31,907 nt of DNA. Origin: an uncultured Oscillospiraceae bacterium. GTDB lineage: Bacteria; Bacillota; Clostridia; Oscillospirales; Ruminococcaceae. This document shows, in pieces, positions 8,469 through 16,595 of the stretch. The notes beneath the pieces were generated by a model that was given only the letters and a program-made list of their open reading frames with translations, ran no database searches and was not told where the DNA came from. The stretch covers positions 1 through 31,907 of the forward strand of contig CAJTVI010000027.1 of assembly GCA_910579545.1 (NCBI GenBank), in the 5' to 3' direction. Both the position numbers and the translations under genes were made by a program. Numbering within the stretch: position 1 is the stretch's first letter; every line of letters begins with the position of its first letter.

Positions 8469-9161
8469 ATGCTTTTGACCGGGCCGTACCCCCGCGAGGG
8501 CAGCCGCGACTATGCGCTGCGCATGATCACCCAAAACATTGTTTCGCTGGCCCTTGTGCCCGGCAGCCGGGTGAGCGAGGCCGAACTGGCCGAGCAGATG
8601 GGCCTTTCCCGCACGCCGGTGCGGGAGGCGCTGCACGAGCTGGACAAGAGCGGCATCGTAAAGGTCTCGCCCCAGCGGGGCACCGAGGTGTCCTACATCG
8701 ACTACGCGGTGCTGGACGAGATCATGTTTTTGCGCAGTTCGCTGGAATGCTCGGTGCTGCGCGTTTTGTGTGCCCTGCCGGGGCCGCTGCCGCTGGAGGA
8801 ACTGGAGGATAACCTCTTGCTGGAGCAGCGGGCCGCCGCCCGGGATGACCGGGAGGCTTTGATGCAGCTGGACAACGAGTTCCACCGGCTGCTGTTCTGC
8901 CTTGCGGGCAAGCGCCGGGTGTACGAACTGATGGCCGGCAGCATGGCCCTTTTGGACCGGGAGCGCACCCTCTCGCTCTCGCTGATGCGGCAGTACGATT
9001 TTGTGGCCGACCACGCCGCCCTGCTAAAGGCGCTGCGCGCGCAGAACGCCGATGAGGCGCTCGAGGTCATGCAGTTCCATCTGAGCCGATACCAGGCGGA
9101 CAAGCCCATGCTGCTGGGGGCCTGCCCCCAGTATTTTGCCCCGGGGGACGCCGCCCGGTAG
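8469..9161 (+). CDS. GntR-family transcriptional regulator, FadR/FCD subfamily
   Basis: The 230-residue regulator has an N-terminal GntR winged helix at about residues 10-80 (VSEAELAEQMGLSRTPVREA and the wing PQRGTEV). An all-helical FCD ligand domain follows at about 85-215, with the acidic and histidine residues that in this family often hold a metal or a carboxylic acid (for example DNEFHRLLF and DHAALLKAL). The ATG at 8469 follows ACAGGAGGG. Genes on both sides run the same way and neither reveals the ligand. An 18-bp direct repeat lies on each side of the gene (8421 and 9283). Confidence 0.9.
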   Translation: MLLTGPYPREGSRDYALRMITQNIVSLALVPGSRVSEAELAEQMGLSRTPVREALHELDKSGIVKVSPQRGTEVSYIDYAVLDEIMFLRSSLECSVLRVLCALPGPLPLEELEDNLLLEQRAAARDDREALMQLDNEFHRLLFCLAGKRRVYELMAGSMALLDRERTLSLSLMRQYDFVADHAALLKALRAQNADEALEVMQFHLSRYQADKPMLLGACPQYFAPGDAAR

Positions 9162-9172
9162 GCAGGGCAATG

Positions 9173-9262
9173 CCGCGCTGTTTGGGGCCGCGCCCCGGCC
9201 GCCCGGCGTGGCGCCGCGCTGTTTGGGGCCGTTCCCCGGCCGCCCGGCATGGCGCCGCGCCG
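9173..9262 (+). repeat. 41-bp tandem repeat, two copies plus a fragment
   Basis: The unit begins CCGCGCTGTTTGGGGCCG at 9173 and again at 9214, with a few differences, and a partial third copy begins at 9255. It sits right after the GntR gene stop. I see no gene in it; it could form strong GC hairpins. Confidence 0.75.
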
Positions 9263-9328
9263 GGCGGTTTGCCCGCGCCGCGCCCTTTTGCCCGGCGCGG
9301 ATCCGAGTTGCGTTTTGGGAGAGCCGCC

Positions 9329-10741
9329 ATGCTTTTTTGCAGCCTTACATTTTTATGGGTGTTTTTGCCGGCGGTGCTGCTGGCCAGCCGCCTTTTGCCC
9401 CGTGCCTGGCAAAACGCGCTGCTGCTGGCCGCCAGCCTGTTTTTTTATGCCTGGGGCGGGCCCAAATACCTGCTTTTGATGCTGGCCTCCATCACCCTCA
9501 ACTGGGCGGGGGGCTTTGCCATTGCGGCGTTCCCCCCCGGCAGCCATCCCCGCCGGATGGCCCTTGCCGCGTTTTTGGCGGCCAACCTCGGGCTGCTGGG
9601 CTGGTTTAAATACTACGGCTTTTTTGCCGGCATCCTGCGCCGGCTGCCCGGCCTTGGGGGCATCCCGGCGCTGGACATCGCCCTGCCCATCGGCATCAGC
9701 TTTTACACCTTCCAGGCCATGAGTTATCTCATCGACCTGTACCGCGGCCGCATCGCCCTGCAAAAAAACTGGTTTTTGCTGGCCCTTTACATCAGCTTTT
9801 TCCCCCAGCTGATCGCCGGGCCCATCGTGCAGTACGCCCGGGTGGAGCGGCAGCTGGCCGGGCGGGAGGTCACGGCCCAAAACGCGGCCTTTGGCGTCAA
9901 GCGGTTTTGCTGGGGCCTTGCCAAAAAGGTGATCTTGGCCAACGCCTTTGCCGCCCGGGCGGACGAAATCTACGCCCTTGACCCCGCCGCGGCCTCCACC
10001 GCCCTTGCCTGGCTGGGGGCGCTTTACTACACCCTGCAGATCTACTACGATTTTTCCGGCTATTCGGACATGGCCATCGGCCTGGGGGAGCTGTTCGGCT
10101 TCCATTTCCCCGAAAATTTCAACTACCCGTATCTGGCCGCCAGCGTCACCGAGTTCTGGCGGCGCTGGCACATGACCCTCTCGGGCTGGTTCCGGGAGTA
10201 CCTTTACATCCCGCTGGGGGGCAGCCGCCGCGGCACGGCGCGCACCCTGGCAAACCTGCTTTTGGTCTTTCTGGTCACCGGGCTGTGGCACGGGGCCAGC
10301 TGGCAGTTTGTGGCCTGGGGGGCCTGGTACGGCCTTTTGCTGGCGGCCGAGCGGCTGTTTTTGCTCAAAGGGCTGCGGCGGCTGCCGGCGGCGCTGGGCC
10401 GGCTGTACACCCTGTTTTGGGTGATGGGGGGCTGGGTGCTCTTCCGCGCGCCGGGGCTGCGGGCCGCCGCGGGCTGGCTGCGGGCCATGCTGCTGCCCGC
10501 CGCGGGCAGCGGGGCCTGGCCGGCGCTGCGGTATCTGGATGGGCGCATGGCGCTGCTTTTGGCGGCGGGGCTTTTGCTTTGCGGCCCGCTGCAGGCGGCG
10601 CTGCCCCGGCTCAAAACCGCCCTGTATACCCGCGAAGCCCCCGGCCCCGCCCAGACCGCGGCGCTGCTGGCGGCCCTTGCTTGGTGCTTGGTGCTGCTGG
10701 TCTGCGGCACCTATAACCCATTTATCTATTTCCGGTTTTAG
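9329..10741 (+). CDS. MBOAT-family O-acyltransferase (AlgI/PatA type)
   Basis: The 470-residue polytopic membrane protein belongs to the membrane-bound O-acyltransferases. Members of the AlgI branch move acetyl groups across the membrane onto surface polysaccharides. About ten hydrophobic segments are visible. The signature ASVTEFWRRWHMTLSGWFRE (His281) and the catalytic region TGLWHGASWQF with His321 match the family in spacing. ATG 9329 was chosen because MLFCSLTFLWVFLPAVLL starts the first membrane helix with GGGAGAG upstream; the upstream open frame crosses the 41-bp tandem repeat. The next gene encodes an AlgJ/AlgX-like protein, the usual partner. The glycan acceptor is not known. Confidence 0.92.
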   Translation: MLFCSLTFLWVFLPAVLLASRLLPRAWQNALLLAASLFFYAWGGPKYLLLMLASITLNWAGGFAIAAFPPGSHPRRMALAAFLAANLGLLGWFKYYGFFAGILRRLPGLGGIPALDIALPIGISFYTFQAMSYLIDLYRGRIALQKNWFLLALYISFFPQLIAGPIVQYARVERQLAGREVTAQNAAFGVKRFCWGLAKKVILANAFAARADEIYALDPAAASTALAWLGALYYTLQIYYDFSGYSDMAIGLGELFGFHFPENFNYPYLAASVTEFWRRWHMTLSGWFREYLYIPLGGSRRGTARTLANLLLVFLVTGLWHGASWQFVAWGAWYGLLLAAERLFLLKGLRRLPAALGRLYTLFWVMGGWVLFRAPGLRAAAGWLRAMLLPAAGSGAWPALRYLDGRMALLLAAGLLLCGPLQAALPRLKTALYTREAPGPAQTAALLAALAWCLVLLVCGTYNPFIYFRF

Positions 10742-10863
10742 GGGCTTTTTTTAAAAGATATCGATCCGCAAAGCCCCCGGAACGGCCAAAGCCGGAGAGT
10801 TTACTCCCCAAAAAAAGTTAAAGGCCGGAACTTGAGGGCCAAAGTGTGAGAACCCCAGCGCCC

Positions 10864-10892
10864 AAAATCCCGAAAGCCTAAAATCCCGAAAG
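10864..10892 (+). repeat. 16-bp-period direct repeat containing the ribosome site
   Basis: AAAATCCCGAAAG occurs at 10864 and again at 10880. The second copy supplies the AAAGGAG ribosome site of the next gene. Further upstream, 10741-10777 can fold into a hairpin (GGGGCTTT / AAAGCCCC) without a T-tract. No promoter is evident in this 163-bp gap. Confidence 0.6.
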
Positions 10893-10904
10893 GAGCTGCG
10901 GCCC

Positions 10905-12077
10905 ATGCCCGCGACCCTGCAAAAAGAACGGCCCGCGCGCGCCGCGCGGGCCGGCCGGCGCTGCCGCGCGGCGCTGCTGGGCGGCTTTGCGGCGCTGCTG
11001 TTTTTGCCCGGGCCGCTCTGGCTGGCTTTGCGCGGCGGGCTGGACACCTCCAACCACGAAAACCGCGCCCTCGCGCCCTTCCCGGCCGGTCAGAGCGCCC
11101 CCGGCCTGCAGGCGTGGCCGGCCGCCTTTGACGCCTGGCTGGGCGACCACGCCCCCTTCCGCAACCAGTGCATGACCCTCAACGCCCGGGCCAACTGGGC
11201 GCTGGGTTCGCTCGACTCCTCGGACGTGCTGCTGGGCAAAGAGCGCTGGCTTTTTTTGCGGGACGTCTCGGATTCCTCCAGCCTGCTGGACTACCAGGGC
11301 CTTACCGCCTATACCCCCGAAGAACTTGCGGCCTGCCGTACGGCCCTCACCGCCCTGCAAACGGCCCTTGCGCGGCGTGGCTGCCGCCTTGCGGTGGTGC
11401 TGGCCCCCGCCAAGGAGGGGGTTTACAGCCAGTACATGCCGGATACCATCCCGGCGGTGTCCCGCCCCACCAGGGTGCAGGCTTTGGCGGCCTGGCTGCA
11501 GGCCGAGACCGACCTTGCTCTGCTCTGGCCCCAGCAGGCGCTGCGGGAGGCGGCGAAAACCCAGCAGGTCTATTACCGGTACGACACCCACTGGAACGAG
11601 GCCGGGGCTTATCTTGCGGCATCCGGGCTTTTGGAGCTGCTGGGCCGGCCGGCCCTGCCCTTTGAGCAGGCGGAGTTTGTGCCGGATGCCGCGGCCGTCG
11701 CCCCGGCCGACCTTGCCAACGTGAGCGGGGCCTGGGCCCTTTGTACCGACGATGTGTATTACACGGCCGACCTGCCCCGCGGCAGCTGCACCCTCACTGA
11801 AAGCGGCGGCAATATCACCCGCTGGCAGGGCGGGGGAGAGGGCGGCCTTGTGCTGATCCGGGACAGCTTTGGCGAGGCGCTGGCCCCCTTTTTAACGGCC
11901 CAGTTTGAGAGCGGCCTTGCCTTGCACGGCAGCGCCCTTGCGCCCGAGGAGCTGCTGGCCCAGCTGGACGCCCTGCCCGCCTTCCCCGATGTGGTGGTGC
12001 TGGAGGTGGCCGAGCGCTTTGCGGATAACCTTGCCCGCGAGGCCGCGCTGCTGCTGCCCTGGGCCGCGGGGGCGTAA
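10905..12077 (+). CDS. AlgJ/AlgX-like SGNH-fold protein (probable O-acetyltransferase partner)
   Basis: The 390-residue protein has a cytoplasmic basic stretch, one membrane anchor at about residues 24-45, and an outward-facing domain. It carries the AlgX/AlgJ SGNH-hydrolase-like catalytic set: YDTHWNEAG (Asp227 and His229) and IRDSFGEAL (Ser321). In this family such residues transfer or remove acetyl groups on an exported polysaccharide, using acetyl delivered by an MBOAT partner. The MBOAT gene lies directly upstream. ATG 10905 follows GAAAGGAG. The product ends with an alanine-rich tail. An esterase role rather than a transferase role is possible. Confidence 0.85.
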   Translation: MPATLQKERPARAARAGRRCRAALLGGFAALLFLPGPLWLALRGGLDTSNHENRALAPFPAGQSAPGLQAWPAAFDAWLGDHAPFRNQCMTLNARANWALGSLDSSDVLLGKERWLFLRDVSDSSSLLDYQGLTAYTPEELAACRTALTALQTALARRGCRLAVVLAPAKEGVYSQYMPDTIPAVSRPTRVQALAAWLQAETDLALLWPQQALREAAKTQQVYYRYDTHWNEAGAYLAASGLLELLGRPALPFEQAEFVPDAAAVAPADLANVSGAWALCTDDVYYTADLPRGSCTLTESGGNITRWQGGGEGGLVLIRDSFGEALAPFLTAQFESGLALHGSALAPEELLAQLDALPAFPDVVVLEVAERFADNLAREAALLLPWAAGA

Positions 12078-12133
12078 GCCGGTTTTTGGGGCGGATGGCC
12101 CCTGCAAACAGGATGGAAAGGGGGGATCGCCGC

Positions 12134-14200
12134 ATGGAACAGGGCCTGCTCCGCCAAAAAACGGCCCCGGCCGGCCTTGCCCTGCCCCGCCCTGGCTGGG
12201 AGGCGCTTTTGCTGGCGCCGGGGCTTGCGGTCTGGGCCGGGGCGGTGCTTTTGGCCGGCGGCAGCCTGTGGCAGATGGGCTGTTTTTTGGCGGCCTTTGC
12301 CGTATGCCTGATGGGCACCGGCAGCTTTGTGGTGCGGCGGCTGGCCCCGCAGCTGCCCCCGGTATGGCAGGGGGACGGCGCGGCCGCGGCCTTTTTGGCC
12401 GGCTGCGCGGCGGTGTTTTGCAGCCACAGCCTGGTTTGGGCGCTGGGCCGGCTGCTGCCGGCGCTGCAGGGGCTGTTCTGGCTGCCCCTGCTGCCCTGCT
12501 GGCTGCTGGGCGGCCGGGAGCTGGTGTTTTTGCTGCGGCAGCAGCCCAAAGGCCCGGCCCCGGCCGGGGAGGAGCGCACCCTCCGGCTGGCGGCCTGCGG
12601 GCTTGTTACCCTGTGCCTGGGGCTTTTTGCCCTTTACGGCGTGCTGCCCTTTGCCGCGCCGGACCGGCTCAAGGCCTGGGTCTACAACCAGGATATGCTC
12701 TGGAGCATCGGCAACGCGGCCTCGGCCCGCTTTGGGCTGCCCTTTGGAGACCTGCGGGCCGCCGGCCTGCCCCTCAACTACCATTTTTTAAACGACGCGG
12801 CGGCGGGCATCCTTGCCCGGGGGGTCGGGGTAAGCGCCTGGCACGGGCTGTGCTTTTACTGGAACGCCGCCGTGCTGGCGCTGGGCGTTTTTGCCTTTGT
12901 GCGGCTGGGCGCGCGGCTGGGCGCCGGCCCGCTGCTGGCGGGCGCCGCCGGCTGGCTGGTCTGGCTGGGCAGCACCCAGGGCAATGTTCTGCCGGCAAAC
13001 CTGTTTTCCAACGCAAACGCCCAAAGCACAGCCCTTTTGGCCCTGTGCGGGCTGCTTGCGGTGTTTGGCGGCAGCGGCGCCGCCCGCGGGGCACGGCAGC
13101 TGGCCGGCTGCGCGGCCCTTGGCTTTGTGGTGTTTGGGGCGGGCTGCATGATCAAAAGCCCGGTGGGCCTGCTGGCCCTGTTGGGCTGCTGGGCCGCGGT
13201 GGCGGTGGGCGGCTGCACCCGGCAGCTGCGGGCCGGGTGCGCGGCGGTGGCGGCGGGCGGCACGGCGGCCTTTGGGCTGGTGTACCTGCTGGTGCTCGGC
13301 CGGGCCACCAACAATCTGGTGTTTACCTCGCTGGCCAGCCTGCGGCAGCTGCCTGCGGCCTTTGGGCAGTATCTCTCGCCGCTGCTGGCGGCGGCCTGCC
13401 TGCTGGGGCTCTGCCGCAGCCTTGCCGGCCTGCGGCGGCTGGATATGCTGCGCCTGGCCGTTAACGCCATTGCGGCGGGCGGGATGCTGGCCTATGTGCT
13501 CTACCAGCACTACTCCTTTTCGCAGGTTTATTTTGCCCTCACGGCGGTGCCCTGCGCCGCCCTCAGCGCCCTGCCGCAAAAAAGGGAAAACGCCCTGCCC
13601 CAAAGCTGGCGGCGGCCCGCGGCGCTGCTGGGGGCGGCGGCCCTCTGCGCCTGCCTGGGCCGGCAGCTGTATCTGGAACAGGGGGCCCTGCGCACCGGCG
13701 TGCAGGCGGCTTTGCGCTGTGCCGGCCTGCGGGAGAGCCAGGCCACCGAGCTGACCATCACCCCGCAGGACTGGGCGGCCGCCGCCTGGCTGCGGGCCAA
13801 CACCCCGGAAAACGCGGTCTTCCTCTCCAACCGCAACAACCGGCAGTTTGACGCGGCGGACGGGGTCTTTCACTTTTACTCCGCCGCCAGCGAGCGCCGC
13901 TGCTATATAGAGAGCTACCGCTATGCCATGGACTACGACCACGCCTACCACGAGATCCGCCGCCGGCTCGAGCAGGTGAGCGACCCGATCTACACCGCCC
14001 TGCCCGAGGCCGAGGCCTTTGCGCTGGCCCGGGCCGAGGGAGTGGGGTACATCCTGGTGAGCAGCCTGTCGCCCCAGGTGCCGGATTGGGACGCGCCGCC
14101 GGTTTACCAAAACGACCTGGTGCGCATTTACGAGGTGGGCGGCGGGCAGCGGCAGGACGCGCCCGGGGAGCCTGTCCCCGCACAGGGGGAGCGCCCCTGA
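12134..14200 (+). CDS. Large polytopic membrane protein, GT-C glycosyltransferase-like
   Basis: The 688-residue product has roughly twelve or more hydrophobic segments through about residue 520, then a soluble C-terminal region of about 150 residues. The architecture and the early extracytoplasmic acidic motif (YNQDMLWSIGNA with Asp187, then AAGLPLNYHFLNDA) resemble GT-C glycosyltransferases that use lipid-linked sugars, and DUF2298-like proteins. The C-terminus has WLRANTPENAVFLSNRNNR and a closing VYQNDLVRIYEV, a layout common in such proteins. Exact family not recognised. I prefer ATG 12134, preceded by AAAGGGGGGAT, over in-frame starts at 12086, 12095 and 12113. It lies 56 bp after the AlgJ-like gene and is probably co-transcribed. 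Confidence 0.7.
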   Translation: MEQGLLRQKTAPAGLALPRPGWEALLLAPGLAVWAGAVLLAGGSLWQMGCFLAAFAVCLMGTGSFVVRRLAPQLPPVWQGDGAAAAFLAGCAAVFCSHSLVWALGRLLPALQGLFWLPLLPCWLLGGRELVFLLRQQPKGPAPAGEERTLRLAACGLVTLCLGLFALYGVLPFAAPDRLKAWVYNQDMLWSIGNAASARFGLPFGDLRAAGLPLNYHFLNDAAAGILARGVGVSAWHGLCFYWNAAVLALGVFAFVRLGARLGAGPLLAGAAGWLVWLGSTQGNVLPANLFSNANAQSTALLALCGLLAVFGGSGAARGARQLAGCAALGFVVFGAGCMIKSPVGLLALLGCWAAVAVGGCTRQLRAGCAAVAAGGTAAFGLVYLLVLGRATNNLVFTSLASLRQLPAAFGQYLSPLLAAACLLGLCRSLAGLRRLDMLRLAVNAIAAGGMLAYVLYQHYSFSQVYFALTAVPCAALSALPQKRENALPQSWRRPAALLGAAALCACLGRQLYLEQGALRTGVQAALRCAGLRESQATELTITPQDWAAAAWLRANTPENAVFLSNRNNRQFDAADGVFHFYSAASERRCYIESYRYAMDYDHAYHEIRRRLEQVSDPIYTALPEAEAFALARAEGVGYILVSSLSPQVPDWDAPPVYQNDLVRIYEVGGGQRQDAPGEPVPAQGERP

Positions 14201-14256
14201 GGAGGACGGCCCGGCAGAGCGGGCGGTTTGCGGAACCCCCGCTAAAAGGCCCCGGC

Positions 14257-14334
14257 CCTGCTGGACGAGGGGCCGCTCCGGGCCTGCTGGGCAAGGGGCC
14301 GCCCCGGGCCTGCTGGGCAAGAGGCCGCCCCGGG
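14257..14334 (+). repeat. 26-bp tandem repeat, three copies
   Basis: The unit CCTGCTGGGCAAGGGGCCGC plus CCCGGG occurs at 14257 (diverged), 14283 and 14309 (one difference). It fills part of the 339-bp gap between the GT-C-like gene and ridA. I see no gene in that gap; the remainder is GC-rich sequence followed by the ridA promoter. Confidence 0.8.
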
Positions 14335-14434
14335 CCTTAAGGGGCCTGTCTTGGCCCTTGAGGGGCCGACCGCCCCTCCGCCCCTGCCCGGCGAAAGGCC
14401 CCCCGGTTTGGCCCCGCCCTGTACAGGAAGCCCC

Positions 14435-14463
14435 TTGACATCCAAAGCGGAAACCGGTATACT
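14435..14463 (+). promoter_or_regulatory. Sigma-A promoter of the ridA gene
   Basis: TTGACA (14435-14440), a 17-bp spacer and TATACT (14458-14463) give a near-perfect vegetative promoter. Transcription would start near 14470, just before a LacI-type operator candidate. Confidence 0.85.
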
Positions 14464-14476
14464 GTATGCGGGCCTG

Positions 14477-14491
14477 TTAAAACGTATTAAT
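14477..14491 (+). promoter_or_regulatory. Putative LacI-type operator at the ridA promoter
   Basis: TTAAAACGTATTAAT is identical to 15231-15245 in front of the hydrolase operon. Its right half (CGTATTA.T) matches the operator at 22039. It lies in the early transcribed region, a position that suits repression. The regulator assignment is inference. Confidence 0.6.
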
Positions 14492-14539
14492 ATTTTATTT
14501 ACAGGCAGGCCCCTGGAACTCAAAAAGGAGGCGATCCGG

Positions 14540-14950
14540 ATGAAAAAGATCAAAATCGAAACCGACCGCGCGGCGGCGCCCGGCGGGTGGTATTCCCAGG
14601 CGTTCCGTGCAGGGGATTTGGTGTTTACCGCCGGCGTTACCGGCACCGACCCGCAGACGGGGCGTCTTGTGGGCCCTGGGGATATTGTAGCGCAGACCCA
14701 CCAGATCATGAAAAACCTTTCCGCCATCCTTGAGCAGGCGGGCTCGGACCTGGAGCATGTGATCAAGACCCTGGTATTTGTGGCGGATATTGACCAGTTT
14801 GCCCTTTTTAATGAAACCTATAAGGCCTACTTCCCCAAGGATCCCCCGGCCCGCAGCACCATGCAGGTTGGCAAGTTCAACGGTGGGATGGCGATCGAGA
14901 TCGAGGCGGTTGCGGTGGTTAAGGACCAGGCGGCCGCGCGCCAGGTTTGA
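14540..14950 (+). CDS. RidA/YjgF/YER057c family protein (enamine/imine deaminase)
   Basis: The 136-residue protein belongs to the Rid family, trimeric enzymes that hydrolyse reactive enamines and imines such as 2-aminoacrylate, or act as ring-opening aminoacrylate hydrolases in ureide pathways. Visible features are GGWYSQAFRAGDLVFTAG near the start, ARSTMQV with the key Arg105, and IEIEAVAVV at the end. The length and Arg position agree with active RidA members. ATG 14540 follows AAAGGAGG. It has its own promoter with an operator identical to that of the hydrolase operon downstream, so it is probably a member of the same pathway. Confidence 0.92.
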   Translation: MKKIKIETDRAAAPGGWYSQAFRAGDLVFTAGVTGTDPQTGRLVGPGDIVAQTHQIMKNLSAILEQAGSDLEHVIKTLVFVADIDQFALFNETYKAYFPKDPPARSTMQVGKFNGGMAIEIEAVAVVKDQAAARQV

Positions 14951-15077
14951 AAGGCGGCCTTTGCGGCCGGGCTGGAAACGCGGCGGCGCGCGGCGCGCCG
15001 CCTTAAAAAGCGGGCCCCTGGACGGCCTGCGCAGGGTAAGGGCATCCGCCTGCAAGGGCGCTGCCGGCCATAGGAAA

Positions 15078-15111
15078 GGGGCCCGGACCGCACGGATCGG
15101 GCCCTCTTTTT
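15078..15111 (+). terminator. Rho-independent terminator after ridA
   Basis: GGGCCCG and CGGGCCC enclose an inner GACCG/CGGAT region and are followed by TCTTTTT. It ends the ridA transcript and separates it from the hydrolase promoter. The rest of the 355-bp gap (14951-15305) holds only this hairpin, the promoter and the operators. Confidence 0.75.
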
Positions 15112-15202
15112 GCGCCCTGTGCCGGGGCGGGGCGCCGCCCGCCGCCTTTTAGTAAAAATGACAAATATTCTTGTGCAGTATTTCAATTCCGCGCCGCGGG
15201 AA

Positions 15203-15231
15203 TTGACAACAGAAGGGGAATAAACTATAAT
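15203..15231 (+). promoter_or_regulatory. Sigma-A promoter of the four-hydrolase operon
   Basis: TTGACA (15203-15208), a 17-bp spacer and TATAAT (15226-15231) match consensus exactly. The -10 box abuts an operator candidate. Confidence 0.88.
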
Positions 15232-15257
15232 TAAAACGTATTAATTATAATATTAAT
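15231..15257 (+). promoter_or_regulatory. Putative LacI-type operators at the hydrolase operon
   Basis: TTAAAACGTATTAAT (15231-15245) repeats the ridA site exactly. It overlaps a second palindrome, ATTAAT-TATAAT-ATTAAT (15240-15257). Both cover the expected transcription start. Confidence 0.6.
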
Positions 15258-15305
15258 CACGAACGACGTGATGAAAACCCGAACAAGAAAAGAAAGGTGA
15301 TGGAG

Positions 15306-16595
15306 ATGAACCAGACGATCCGGATCGATCCGCAGCGGCTGTGGACCAGGCTGAACACCATTGGAGGGATCGGCGCAGACCCCAAGGGAGGGGTGAGCCG
15401 GTTTGCATGGGAGCCGGCCTACAAGGAGGCCATGGAGCTTTTGCGCCGCTGGAGCGAAGAAGAAGGGCTTGCGTACCGGGTGGACACGGTGGGCAACCAG
15501 TTTGTGCGGCTGGAGGGGCAGGAACCCGGTGCGCCCGCCGTGCTCAGCGGTTCGCATTTTGACACGGTGCCGCAGGGCGGCTATTTTGACGGCATGGCCG
15601 GGGTGATGGGGGCGCTGGAGGCGCTTTCGGCCATCAAGCGGTCCGGCCTTGTGCCCCGGCGGCCGCTGGAACTGGTGGCGTTTATCAACGAGGAGGCAAG
15701 CCAGTTTTTGGGCGGCACCTTTGGCAGCAAGGCAATGTGCGGCATGCTGCCAAAGGACTATGCCTACCAGCTGCGCCACCGGCAGACCGGGCAGCTGCTG
15801 AGCGACGCCATGCGGGAGTTTGGCATGGGCCTTGACCCGGACGACCTTGAGGGCAGCGTGATCGACCCTGCCCGGTATTATGCCTTTGTGGAACTGCACA
15901 TTGAGCAGGGGCGCTATCTGCTGGAAAAGGGGCTGCCGATCTCGGTGGTCAGCTCGGTTGCCGGCATCAAGCAGTTTTACATTACCCTGCGCGGCGTTGC
16001 CGCCCACGCGGGCGGCATGGCCATGAAGGACCGGCACGACGCCATGGCGGCCGCGGCCGCGGTGGCTGCGGAGGTGGAGCGGCTGGCGCTGGCCACCAGC
16101 CCGGATACCCGCGGCACGGTGGGGTATATTGAGGCGCATCCCGGCGAACACAACATTATTGCCGACCGGTGCGTGGTGCCGGTGGATTTCCGGGAGGCCG
16201 ACGATGGGAACTGGGCCCGGCTGTACACCGACCTGATGGCCTTTACCCAGGCCCAGTGCGAGCGGCGCGGGCTGGAATGGTCGGTGCACACCACCTGCGA
16301 TCTTGCCCCCGCCCACTGCGCGCCCGAACTGATGGCCCTGATGGACGACTCGGCCGGCCGCTGGGGCATCCCGCACGATCATATGGTCAGCTTCCCGGCC
16401 CACGATTCCATGAACCTCTCCCGCATCATGCCCATGGGGATGATCTTTTTGCGCAGCGCAAACGGCGGGGTAAGCCACTGCCCGGAAGAGTTTACCATGA
16501 AAGACGACCTCGCGGCCGGCACGCAGGTGCTCACCGACACCCTGTACCGGGCGGCCTGCGACGACCTGTTTGGAGAAGGAGGGGGCTCTGTGTGA
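15306..16595 (+). CDS. M20 Zn-dependent amidohydrolase, N-carbamoyl-L-amino-acid hydrolase / allantoate amidohydrolase family
   Basis: The 429-residue enzyme belongs to the M20 branch that splits carbamoyl groups from N-carbamoyl amino acids, allantoate or ureidoglycolate (AllC/HyuC/AmaB type). The two-metal centre is visible: GSHFDTVP (His84), GYFDG (Asp95), FINEEAS (Glu129-Glu130), ELHIEQG, and GVSHCPEEF near the end. The dimerisation (lid) domain lies about residues 200-325. The ATG at 15306 sits seven bases after AAAGGTG; ATG 15300 is too close to that site. It is the first gene of the operon and overlaps the next by 4 nt. Which carbamoyl substrate it takes cannot be told here. Confidence 0.9.
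   Translation: MNQTIRIDPQRLWTRLNTIGGIGADPKGGVSRFAWEPAYKEAMELLRRWSEEEGLAYRVDTVGNQFVRLEGQEPGAPAVLSGSHFDTVPQGGYFDGMAGVMGALEALSAIKRSGLVPRRPLELVAFINEEASQFLGGTFGSKAMCGMLPKDYAYQLRHRQTGQLLSDAMREFGMGLDPDDLEGSVIDPARYYAFVELHIEQGRYLLEKGLPISVVSSVAGIKQFYITLRGVAAHAGGMAMKDRHDAMAAAAAVAAEVERLALATSPDTRGTVGYIEAHPGEHNIIADRCVVPVDFREADDGNWARLYTDLMAFTQAQCERRGLEWSVHTTCDLAPAHCAPELMALMDDSAGRWGIPHDHMVSFPAHDSMNLSRIMPMGMIFLRSANGGVSHCPEEFTMKDDLAAGTQVLTDTLYRAACDDLFGEGGGSV

Noticed and set aside
9173..14334. CRISPR-like array in the GC-rich tandem repeats
   Set aside because: The repeats are head-to-tail without unique spacers, have two to three units, and no cas genes are present.
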